Positions 45,679 to 55,868 of a DNA stretch of 64,000 nucleotides are shown piece by piece. The stretch spans positions 17,239,354-17,303,353 of the forward strand of contig NC_045142.1 of the NCBI RefSeq assembly GCF_008831285.2. Reading direction: 5' to 3'. The translations under genes were made by a program, and so were the position numbers. The notes under the pieces were generated by a model. It searched no databases and was not told the origin of the DNA. It saw only the letters and a program-made list of their open reading frames with translations. The stretch comes from Nymphaea colorata (taxonomy: Eukaryota > Streptophyta > Magnoliopsida > Nymphaeales > Nymphaeaceae). Within the stretch, counting starts at the first letter, position 1; the number at the start of each line of letters is the position of its first letter.

Positions 45679-45858
45679 TCATTCACAATATTCAATTTGA
45701 CAGTACCCACCACTCACTTCCTTCTTGGCACTGCAACTATCTTGCTCACAACATGCAAGTGTGAGAAAGCCACATACAAGAAGCACCATATTTATTACAG
45801 TCCATTTGCCCTTGTCAAATGATCCATACCACAAACCCACACTTCGAATCAGATTCAT
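45679..45858 (-). CDS. Possible 59-aa single-pass membrane peptide
   Basis: The minus-strand ATG at 45856-45858 opens a frame beginning MNLIRSVGLWYGSFDKGKW, continuing TVINMVLLVCGFLTLACC (a hydrophobic helix), then a Cys-containing tail ending GGYCQIEYCE and TGA at 45679-45681. An AATAAA overlaps the stop (45674-45679). I do not recognise the family. It could be a real small ORF, the last exon of a spliced gene, or chance; the composition looks gene-like but there is no homology evidence. Confidence 0.3.
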   Translation of the reverse strand: MNLIRSVGLWYGSFDKGKWTVINMVLLVCGFLTLACCEQDSCSAKKEVSGGYCQIEYCE

Positions 45859-45999
45859 TTCCTGTCAACTTCCATATGCTGCCTAGATCTCTTACGTTAC
45901 AGCATCAGCCAAAAAGAAGAAGAAGAAGGGGAAATTTTGAAGAAACAGATCACTAAAGGGCACCAGAGAGAGAGAGCTGGACAGAGCCTGGTCTTGAGT

Positions 46000-46207
46000 T
46001 TAGTGCAGGAAGGTTTTGGGAGAGAGGGCGTCCCCCGCGTGCATCCTCGCAAGGGCAGCCTCGAATGGAGTCCATCTCTGCTCGAGCGAGCCGCTGTAGC
46101 CGATGGACATTCTGATGAGGCGGGGGGGCGATTCCGGCGAGCTGCTTCTCCTCCGCGCTCATCTCGCTGCTGGTGCTGCTCCCGTAGCAGGACATGAGCG
46201 TCTCGCT
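46000..46207 (-). pseudogene. MGL: C-terminal fragment of methionine gamma-lyase, frameshifted in a C-run
   Basis: The minus strand reads ETLMSCYGSSTSSEMSAEEK then QLAGIAP. After a run of seven C (plus-strand G run 46122-46128) another frame continues RLIRMSIGYSGSLEQRWTPF and EAALARMHAGDALSPKTFLH to a stop at 46000-46002. This is the C-terminus of plant methionine gamma-lyase, a PLP enzyme that splits methionine into methanethiol, 2-oxobutanoate and ammonia; the family shows GISPGLVRMSVGY here. One C too many accounts for the frame change. Upstream exons were not found within the window. It is either a fragment pseudogene or a last exon with an assembly error. Confidence 0.8.
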
Positions 46208-46209
46208 TA

Positions 46210-47160
46210 TTAAGATATATGTTAAATTTGTAGCAGTATGGTATCTTTTTGCATAAAGTCGCTTAATTTGCACAGAGAATGAAGTTGCAAAAAATTTGAT
46301 TTGGGCAGCAATACAAAAATCTGGGCATATAAGGCAAAATCACTTGGGGATATTGGGCGAATAGCATTTCTCATTGCACAAATGTTTGGAGAAACCAGAT
46401 ATGAAAGATAGTCCAACATTTTATGGCAGATGAAGCGGTCAACAAAAGGCGGTAATCCTTCTTTTTTTCTTCAGCAGGGCAGAAATAAACCTGCGAGCAC
46501 CTCCGCAGCCTTCTTCCTTCAATTTGCATTGGAAGGTAACAATCTTGCGGAAAATAGTTGATTACTAGGGATTGCATCATCGTCAATGGTGACCATATCA
46601 GGTGGCGTTTGTCCCCCAGGTTGATGTAGCCACGACCATTAAAAATGAAAGTTCATGTGTACCACCAGCAGCCTGAAGTGCTTCATCTGGAAAGGAGAAT
46701 GTTGTGTCACCATATATGCATTTGATATCGATAACACATGGCTAACTTCATCAATGCATCGCAGGATGAGTGGATGGAGAGAAAGAGAGGGAGACAGAGA
46801 GAATGCTGAGGGAGACTGCAGTTGGGCACAAAAAGGGCAAATGGAAGGTCGTGGGACAAGAAAAAAAGTTAATACTTAATCCTTCTCTGCCAACGTTTTG
46901 GCTCCGTCGACTCTTGATCTTGTTCATAGCTGTGGGTGTTCTCCCCAACGGTCTTCGCCGTCGATAGTTCCCTGGCCTATCGGCCGACGAGTTACTATGT
47001 TTTGGTGTTGGCATTAGTAATAACGTGCTATTGTTCAATGAAACTATAAAACTTGTTATTGTTATTGTTCAAAGAAACTGGTAGCGTAGGGTTTCATAAA
47101 TCTACTTCAATTTTTAGAAGATAACCATTGGACAGTAACTTATTATAGGTGCCAAACGAC
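46210..47160. other. Unrecognised sequence with short ORFs
   Basis: Minus-strand frames such as 46371-46586 and the stretch near 46640-46760 look mildly coding but match nothing I know. A GA-rich tract lies at 46776-46802. Confidence 0.3.
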
Positions 47161-47262
47161 TAGGGCTGCACACGAGCCGAGTCGAGCTCGAGCTTGCCCA
47201 GCTCGAGCTCGACTCGACTCAACGAGCTCGAGCTCGAACTCGACTCGAACTCGAGTCGAGCT
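47161..47262. repeat. TCGAG-rich end of a hAT-like element
   Basis: Begins AGGGCTGCACACGAGCCGAG and continues as dense CTCGAGCTCGACTCG motifs. The matching other end was not seen nearby. Related to 23386. Confidence 0.55.
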
Positions 47263-47324
47263 ACCTATTCAAAATGTCCTGTTCAAAAAAAAAAGTTTGA
47301 AAGTCATCTTGATTGAGAATTTAT

Positions 47325-48062
47325 TTTTGTTTGTTTGCTTCTTGATTGAGAATTTACATCTATCAAACCACATAAAATCAATTGTCGTTCATCGTGCCTT
47401 AATTCCTCCCCTTATATGTCCTGCTTTTAGAATATCATCCCCTTGATGGTTCTTTATCACAGACCTAATCTTCCAAGTCACAAATCTAACCTTCATCCAC
47501 CACCACCATTTATGGAACATGTAGTGACTAAAACCCCTTTGTAATATAGATGTCATGTTCATGTATACAAATATCTTGAGAACAATTTAACAAGTAAACA
47601 GGCAAGGGGACCCACTAAACAGTAAATAAATGATGAACTTTCTTACTTAAACTTATTATACTACATATATGATTTATTCAGTTCAACATAAAAGATCTTG
47701 AAAGCAAGGCGTAAATATATTTAAAGACTCAAACTTATGTAAATGTGATTTTATAGAGATTTCTTTATTTGATACGATAGTTCTCAAGTTATTTCTATAT
47801 ATGAACATGACAAATATATTACGAGGGTTTATTGGTCACCCCATTTTCCATAAATGGTGGCGGAATTTGCGTTGGCAGCTTCCTCCTCCTGGATCATTAA
47901 TGAAGATCAGATCTGCGACAAGGTTGGAAGATTAGGTCTGTGATAAAGAACCATCAAGGGGATGATATTCTAAAAGCGGGATATTTTGGCGAGCACGACA
48001 CGTTGAAGGACAAATAATGTGTGGTTTGGTAGATCTAAATTCTCTATCAACAAGCAAAGGAA
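47325..48062. repeat. Foldback: ~200-bp inverted arms
   Basis: 47325-47525 pairs in reverse with about 47840-48062 (shared 'ttagaatatcatccccttgatggttctttatcacag', 'accaccatttatggaa', 'tctatcaaaccacat'). The arms are diverged and contain indels; the loop is about 315 bp. No coding content. Confidence 0.75.
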
Positions 48063-49770
48063 CAAGAATAGTTTTATGTTATCCATTAGAGCATCTAAAT
48101 GCTTGAAATTGACAAAGTTTTTTCAACCATTAATTTCTCTTTAAAAAAAATAATGTCAATGTTCAGTGTCCTGTGTCCGTAAAAGGCCCTCTTGATAGAT
48201 TGGTAGAATAAAATATTTCTCCTACTCATACCGTCATCGAACATGTTACATGTTAGAGGAAGGCATGAAAGCCTCCACTTAACTACACGCAATTTGAAGG
48301 GCGCCCTTAACGCCTCCCCATAACCTATATATGCCTGAAGGAAAAAGAAGGCATTTTGATAATTACTGAAAAAAAATGTCATTTTCAATATTTTCAATTT
48401 TTTAGTTTTTCCTTTTCGACCTCAGAAAAATTTTACTTTTTCCAATAACCAGGGTATTTTCATCATTAGCATATTGGCGCACAAAAAAATCATACACCAG
48501 TATGATGTACGTAACCACCTTTGCTCGATAAAACACAAGTCGTCTTAATACGAGTAAGGATGGCGTCTCTGTCTAGGAAGTTTCCACAGATTTTGCAGCC
48601 CGGCCCCATAAAAATGATGGTGAAAAAAAAATGCATTGTTAACTATAGGCAGGCTGTGTATTAAAATCTTAAGCACAATATTATATATCTATATGGATAT
48701 GTATAATGAATTTTCATCCAGAAGACCATGCTTTGATCAGAATTTCCTAAATATGCATTAAACATTACCGTTATAAAAGCATATTAACGCCAAACATTGT
48801 CATTCTTTTCTGAAGAGAAATATAATGGTCTAACTCCACGACTGTCTTGTAACAAGGAGAGGAGAAGAAGAAAAAAAAATGTCAAAATTGGCAGACTCAA
48901 TATTGTCTACTAACACAGTAAATGTGTCTAATCTTAGTACAAAATAGTGGTATGTTACACATCAATTGTCCCTCAAGGGGTTGGTATACAGATGGAGGAA
49001 GGGCTAGTAGGCAGCCAGTTCTGTTTTAAGCTTATCGAGTGTTAACTCCATACACTTCAAAAAGAGACATCGATATGCAAGTTGAAGTATAGCAGAGACA
49101 TTTCTTCATCCCTTACAAGTAAGCCTTATTTAACCCAAGTGGCGGAAGATGCCGCCGTTATCATCGTTGAGGTGCAAGAGAAGCGGGAAAACTTTGTTGT
49201 TAGCTCCCTTCTATCTCTCTCTAGCTGATCCTTCCATCATTTTCTCTTCCTCTATACGGCGGAGAGTGACTGCAGAAGAAGGATACTTGGCTTCCACCAT
49301 TTCTTAATCCTCCTTTTTGTCTTTGGAATCCCTGTGGATGTAATCCGCCATTAAAACAATTCACCTTTTCTGACGTGTTCTTTAGATATCAGAAATTAGC
49401 TGGGCATAACCCCGATTAGGTTTAATTTTGCGCTTAGAGATGAAAATTTCCTTGTTAGTGGTGCAAGGGAAAGCTGACCGAGACATAAATCAAGCTGATA
49501 AGCGTGAGTGCTTTTGGTATTGAAAGTCCATTGCAAGTATGCTACTGTTGAGTCTAGAAATACGGTTTGGTTTCAGGTTGAGTTGATTCAAACTTGAGGT
49601 TAGATTTTTCCTTTCTAAACCAAATTAAAATCTATCCAAATACTGTATGATTCCAGAATTAAAAGTGATCAGATCAAATCTTTATTGAATTTCACCCTGT
49701 AAAAGATCTTCCTCGTTGTCAAGGAGGAATCAGTGGAAATCAAATCCACTAAACTTGGCAAGAAGAAAAC
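48063..49770. other. No gene recognised
   Basis: AT-rich. A 100-codon minus-strand ORF at 48095-48397 has no convincing motif. Nothing else supported. Confidence 0.5.
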
Positions 49771-49774
49771 GTCA

Positions 49775-50039
49775 ATGGAGGAGCGACCCAACTAAGGAAT
49801 GAAAGTTTCTTTCCTTGCATAACAGTGCAAGAGAGTTATGTCTTAGTGTACTTCCATACTTAGTTTACACATTGTAATTATCCCAGATTCTGTAACGTGT
49901 TGTATTCTTTCCAAATCTTGTAACGTGCTACACTTCACACTATATAAAGAGAAGAAATCCCTTGCATAGCAGTGCAAGAGAGTTAGCCATTCTATTGTGA
50001 AATCATTCTTTCTCTCTCTCTTGTTTCTTTATTCTTTCA
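49775..50039 (+). repeat. Orphan LTR-like segment with primer-site start
   Basis: A TATATAAAG box at about 49940-49948, internal repeats 'ccttgcata(a/g)cagtgcaagagagtta' (twice), and an end TTTCA directly followed by TGGTATCA (50040-50047), the start of a tRNA-iMet primer site. What follows is antisense pol of copia-3, so the LTR belongs to a different, deleted element. The left edge is uncertain. Confidence 0.55.
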
Positions 50040-50337
50040 TGGTATCATTTGGAATTGGCTGGCACAGAGGAAGAAGACATGCATGTAATTTGGAAGGGAG
50101 GTTCGTGGAAGGGAGAGGGCAATGGCTGATAAATCTGTGAAGGAGGAGCTCCCGAGCCATGTAGGTTGTGGCTGTCAGTGAGGAATGAGCATTATCAGCT
50201 GGACTGGATGAGGTGTTTGCAGTCACATTGGGCAGCCAAGCAGTAATAATGTTATCAGAGATGAGTGGATCTTTGGTTGACTTTTTGATGCGTGGTCCAT
50301 GAAGTTCATAAAAAACGACATGCCGGGAGATGATAAC

Positions 50338-51167
50338 TCATTTGCGTGAGGCGTCATAGCATAAGTATTCCTTGTGATGACTTGCATAGCCCACGAAAGT
50401 GCAGGGAGTTGTTTTCGGATGAAACTTGGAGTCATTTGTTGGTGTCAACAAGGGGTAGCACATGGTCCCAAACACACGAAGATGATCATAGGCTGGATTT
50501 GTTTTGAAGAGCATTGAGAATGGTGATTTGCGCTGCAATTTTATAGTTGGGAGACGATTGATGATATAAACAGTAGTACAAAATGAATTAACCCAGAAAT
50601 CATAAGTCAAACCAGCATCATAAAGCATAGTCAATCCTGTTTCGACGACGTGATGATTTTTTCGTTCGACTATACCATTTTGCTCTTGAGTGAATGGGCA
50701 TGAGAAGTGCCGAAAAATTCCGTGTGAGTTACAAAATAAGGAAAAAATGAGTTTACAAACTCTTTGCCATTGTCGGATTGAATCGAAGAGATAGAGACAT
50801 TCAATTGCTTTTCAATGAAGACCTTAAAATTCTTAAAACACGCAACCACATCAGATTTGGCTTTAAGAGGAAATAACCATGAGAATCTTCTGGAATAATT
50901 GTCTACTATAAGCAGGAAAAACCTGAAACCATCTCGAGACAAAATTGGGGCTGGTCCCCATACATCCATATGAAGTAGTTCAAGAGGCCGTGAGGCATGA
51001 AAATCAGAACTTGTAAATGGTAGTTTATGTGTCTTTCCCAACAAACAAGACTGACAAACTCCTTTTGTAACAGGAGTGTTTATTGATACAAATCGACTGG
51101 AGTTAAGAAAACTAACTATTTTCCTATTTGCATGACCAAGCCGTCGATGTGGATGCCTTATTGACAC
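50338..51167 (-). pseudogene. copia-3 pre-integrase and integrase
   Basis: 51167 downwards: HRRLGHANRKIVSFLNSS, GVCQSCLLGKTHKLPF, LLHMDVWGPAPILSRDGFRF, LIVDNYSRRFSWLFPLKAKS, IQSDNGKEFVNSF (core with Asp residues). After a frameshift, DFWVNSFCTTVYIINRLP and HLRVFGTMCYPLL, TPCTFVGYASHHKEYLCYD. The order and motifs are those of copia integrase. Confidence 0.9.
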
Positions 51168-51395
51168 CTGCTGGAAACCAACTGCTAAATGCTACTTGCT
51201 TGTTTGAAATCTGATCATTGCTGGATCTAGTTGCCTTGATGGGATAGAGGCCATCAAATTCTTATTCTACTACAAATAAAGTATCACCAAGAAGTTTGAT
51301 TCGTTTCAAATATGACTACATAGTCATGTTTTTCTTCTGGATAAAATGTTGCTCCTTCTTCAAGAGCATTATTCTCATAGGTGACTGAGAACTAA

Positions 51396-53625
51396 GGGTG
51401 CGTTTGATGCACCGGGTGAAATGTGTTTTTTTCGGAAAAACAGTACGGGCAGGTGAAATTTCACCCGCCCGACGAAAATTGCATCAAACGGGGTGAAATT
51501 CACCCCATTTAACCTCGGACTTTCGAGCGGGTAGAATTCCACCCGCTTGACGCCCTCCCCCCGCGCTCGACACCCTACCCCCCCTCCCCCGACACTTTTC
51601 ATTTCATCCCATCGCCTGCACCGCAGCTCTTCCTCGCTCTGTCGCCTTCCCACTGTCGCACCAGAGACCGCTCCAACCGTCGCCGCTCCGCCGTCGCCGC
51701 TTCTCTGCTGGTGATCTTTCCCCCCTTCTCTCTTGCTCTCTGGTGCCCTTTTCTTCTCCCAAATTAGTGCCCTAATCACAGCCTTCTCAGAAATCGTCGT
51801 CTCCCTCGCAGGTTATTGGCATCTCCCTTTCTCTCTTTCTCTCTTGCTCCCTGATGCCCTTCTTTTCTCCCTATCTCTATTGCCCTAATATATTTTGATA
51901 TGACATCTTACCGGCAGGGAAGACAGGGCATAGAAGGCTGCATTCTTTGATCGCCGGTCGCTGTTGCTATTGCCCTCGTTTTGTCAACTTCTGGTATATC
52001 TCAAATCCCCTTTGTTGCGATTTTAGCCTCTTTATAGTGAAGACAGTGAATTCCTCCATGATCTGTTGCTATTGCCCTCGTTTTGTTCCAATATCATCAT
52101 GCATTGGTTTATCCTTTGGGTGTTCAAACTTACCTCCCTAATATAGAGCCTACGCCTATAGAAACAATGTGAAAGCTCACCTGGAGGTGGTGCTGAAATC
52201 ATGCCATTTTGTATTCCCAGGTTTTTGCATACATATAACTAAACGTGTTTCTGTTTTCCTTTTCAGGATCTGTCTAGCGAATATGTATGTGATTTTTAGA
52301 CATAGTTTTGCATGTGTCTGGTTGGTTTCTGTGTTGAGCATAATCACTTGTAACTGGATTTAGCATTTAGCCATTTTTTTGTAACTGGATTTATGGCTTC
52401 AGCTGTATTTTGTGTAGGCGTCTAAGGTCTTTGAATAATAGTACTTTGCTGCAATCTATATCTGCTGTAACTAAGTCATTTACACAATGGAATGCTAACA
52501 TTTTTAAAGAATCTGAAATATTTTAAGTAGTTTTATAATTAGTTTCATTGGAAAGCAGATGTTTTATATTGTTTCTTCATCTACAAATTGGTACACTTTG
52601 GCTGCCACTACACTGAAACATCAGAGTTCTTTTCTATCTATGTTTTATATTGTTTATTCATCTACAAATTTGTACACTTTTGCTTTGGGATGTAGCCTGG
52701 CTGTGCACCAGGATCTGTTTGCCAAAATGTAGGCTCTGTCAACTTTGACTGAGTCCTGATGAAAATTGAGCAGTCTGTAGTCTGCAAATTCAGCAAAGAA
52801 AATGGAAGAAGAGGCAACAGATGTTGTTAGTTAGACTGCTATGAAAATTGAACCTCTTTCTTTTGTGGCCTGCTATGTTCAGATCATTTCATACCTATGA
52901 AGCAGCTCAATATCACATGAATGAATATCTGCACAATAAATACGGTGTGCAATTATGTAGGCCATTGGACATTGTTGATATCAACGCAACGGAAGAGAAA
53001 GAAGTGATGAAGACAAATGGACGGATCAACATTCCACTTTTCTTGATTGCTTGTTTTGTTACTACTTGTTTTCTTTGTTGGATTTGTACTTGTTAAACTT
53101 ATGTACTGGATGAGACACATATGTTATTTGGTGAATGTTTTAAACTTTGTTGGATCTGTACTCGTTAAATTTTCATACAGGTTGTAGTCGTTAAACTTAT
53201 GTACTGGATGGGATAACAAGTTGTGGTGAATGTTTTTAAACTCTCATATAGGTTGCAGTGTTGGATGAATATCAGTTAATCATTGTCAAGTTGACTACTT
53301 GTTTATAAGCTGGATTTCCATTACATTGATGGCGTCTGTTTATGAATTTTTCCAATATTCTTGAAGGCCGCAATGTTGTCATATAATTTATTTCATTTCT
53401 GAAAAAAGTCTCCTAAATTATCTATCATGTGCATCAAACATGGTTAAATTTACCAGGTTAAATTCTTCGTTGTGCATCAAACAGAGTTAAAATTAACAGG
53501 GTAAATTCTTTCAGTGCATCAAACATGACCTCAAATCGGAAGAAGGTTAAATTTCATCTTTTTTTTTTCCAGAAAAAATTGCTAGGAAAATTTACCACGT
53601 TAAATTATTCCCATCAAATGCACCC
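51396..53625. mobile_element. Harbinger-like element, 2.2 kb, flanked by TAA
   Basis: Terminal pair GGGTGCGTTTGATGC and GGGTGCATTTGATGG (right end, reverse complement). TAA at 51393-51395 and 53626-53628. Subterminal 'gcatcaaac' motifs recur at 51481, 53430, 53474 and 53514, usually next to GGTTAAATT/GGGTGAAATT, like transposase-binding repeats. No transposase found; the interior (51.6-53.3 kb) holds CT-rich DNA, two copies of 'tgttgctattgccctcgttttgt' and unassigned ORFs. It interrupts copia-3 gag. Confidence 0.78.
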
Positions 53626-53629
53626 TAAA

Positions 53630-54660
53630 GGATTTCTTCAAGGCGTGCCACACTGCATAGGCAGATTTGCATGACACTATTTGTCCTGAGACAGGTTCAG
53701 AGACTGTGGCTTTGATCCAGCTCAAGGCCAACCTTTCCAATCTCTTCCAAACAGCGAATTATGCATTTCGCTCTTGCCGTCTTTGATTATGACTTAAGGA
53801 GGAGGTGGAGAAGACCCATCGATGAACTGAACGAGTTCTTGAGATTCCATAACAGATTCAAGTTGACTGCTCTATAACAGATAATTATCTCTACTGAGTT
53901 TAACGGAGACCAACGCTGAATTTGTGTTGAAGAAGAAAACGAACCAGCCATTTCGTTTATAGAGAAAGAATACGATAGTGGTCTGGAAATCAACGAAATT
54001 TCGACCAGGCTCGTTTTCAGATTTGTCTCCTAGCAAAATTGCACCCAGTATGTAGTCACGCCTCAGTCTGGTTCTCTTGTTGATTTACGGCTTTAGCACA
54101 GTTGCAGGATGCCGTTCAGAACAGTGTGTATGCAAAAATCCGTAGCGTGTTGATGCCGATTCCAAAAAATCTGAAACTTAGTGGGGAGGAAGCCAAGAAA
54201 GAGATGATTCCGACCGATTCTTGCTCGACCCCAACCGTGGCCTGACAACGCCGGCCAAACTCTGTCAGGTGCTTGAAACAGAGGATTCCGTCAGGACAGA
54301 CGGTCTGAAAATCGTCGATTCCGGCCTACGCCGATGTCGGCTCCGGTCGAGCACCAGTTAGATGGAAGTGTAACTTCCAAACGAAGCTTCTTGTGCAACC
54401 TCAGACCAATTGAACGTCTGTGGATATAACGCCTGATTTTTGAAGTGGAAGACGATGGTCGGTTGGTCTGCCTCTTTCACTGAAGAAGAAGAAAAGGAAG
54501 ACGGTGGCCCTGCGTTTCTCCCGCTGCCTTTTCTTCTTCACCGCCAAGGCACACCAGTTGATTTCTATGTGGAAAGAAAACAAAGGACACCAAGAGATTT
54601 AGATAGGAAAGGGGAGACGACAAAGAGAAAACACAGTGCAGGCAGGCGATAACAGAGAAA
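53630..54660 (-). pseudogene. copia-3 gag fragment
   Basis: The minus strand just right of the inserted element reads LERLALSWIKATVSEPVSG and QIVSCKSAYAVWHALKKSF, matching the gag region before the zinc knuckle. The rest up to the LTR is a worn leader. Confidence 0.6.
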
Positions 54661-54676
54661 TTATGCTCTGATACCA

Positions 54677-54867
54677 TGAAAAATTAGCAACTGAGAGAGA
54701 ACGAGGAAACGATTATGAACTCTTTTTCCTAGTGTGTTGATGATGAGTATTACATGGTATATATAGATTCATTATAGTGGGAGTTACAAAGAAGATAATG
54801 AAGGAAACGTGTGATGAGGAAGGCTTGTGATTTACAACAAGATATGGCAAGAGATAAAACGTTAACA
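54677..54867 (-). repeat. copia-3 5' LTR
   Basis: Plus-strand start TGAAAAATTAGC next to the primer site and end GTTAACA. On the element strand it starts TGTTAAC and carries TATATATA. Its partner is absent. Confidence 0.65.
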
Positions 54868-55868
54868 CCAAGTTTTTAGGATCTACACGATTTTATCCTT
54901 GCCAGAATTAACCCAACCAGTTTTTTTTTCTCTCCTTATCACTTTCCTTAACACTTTATAAAGACAAAAACCTGCTCTGTGTGCGATGTTTAGGCACTTT
55001 ATAAAGACAAAAACTTTACGGAGAATACTACTAATCAAATGTTCATTCTAGAAAAAAAAAGCAAGCGAAGTTTGAATATGCTGATAAGAGTCAGCCAAGT
55101 TTCTTTGAGGCAGGGGAAAAGCTCTAAAGTTTTGGCAGGCATTATGTATAAAATTTTAAATTTTAAGGGGCACCAACATGTGAATGAAAAAAAAATTACT
55201 CAGAAATATCAATATAAAATTAAAAAAATTATATGTAAAGACTAATAAATTTTGCAAAACACCCCCTTCGCCCTTCAACTCATTCATAGTCCAAAGTCGT
55301 CCGACGCACCCTAAAATTTCAAAGGTCCTCTGACCCAAGTTGAATGAAACTTTAACTCTGCACTTTGTTGTGGGGGCAACTCCAAGTCTCCAACACCTAT
55401 TATTTTTTAGCTGTTTCCTGACACAACAGGTGAATCCACTACTCACCCTAAGAAGTGACGTTTTTTCCCACTTTAATCTCACTTTAATTTTAAAGGACTT
55501 TGCCGATTATAAAAGATGGCCTTCCATGAGTAAAGAGAATTACCCTTATGGGGTACCCATGTCTTGTCCTGGTAGGCAACACAGTTCCCATGTAATCTCC
55601 AAGCACCCATTTAGTAAATTATTAAACATGGGCAGAACTAGGAAAACCAAACTCACCACTCATAATAATTTTGAAAATAACTTTTTTTGGGTCCCAATAA
55701 AACTTTTGGAATTACTATTTTGTTGGAACAGCTTAACCAATTGTCTTCTTAAGTTCCATGACCTAATTATCGTGCCTTTAACTTTAGAGAGAGATCAATC
55801 AGACCTTTGATCTAAGTTTTAAGATCTTAGCTTTGAAATTCGTGGATTTCAAGTACTGAAACTGTTAG
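54868..55868. other. No gene recognised
   Basis: AT-rich; contains a direct repeat 'actttataaagacaaaaac' (54952-54971, 54994-55013). A 156-codon plus ORF at 55340-55810 has no motif and biased composition, and is not supported as a gene. Confidence 0.5.

Larger units (their letters stand above)
50045..54867 (-). mobile_element. Ty1/copia remnant (copia-3), truncated and split
   Basis: The minus-strand 5' LTR is at 54677-54867 (ends TG...CA, TATATATA box), followed by the primer site TGGTATCAGAGC (54665-54676). Gag fragments follow at 53630-54660, a 2.2-kb element interrupts, then pre-integrase and integrase at 50338-51167. RT, RNase H and the 3' LTR are missing at the left, where it abuts the orphan LTR. 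Confidence 0.82.

Noticed and set aside
48095-48397. 100-codon ORF resembling retroelement coding sequence
   Set aside because: No copia or LINE motif could be found in any frame; homopolymer-rich.
51375-51779. 134-codon minus-strand ORF
   Set aside because: It spans the terminal repeat of the Harbinger-like element and is built from low-complexity GC-rich sequence.
55340-55810. 156-codon plus-strand ORF
   Set aside because: Composition like random AT-rich DNA, no domain, no splice or start context.
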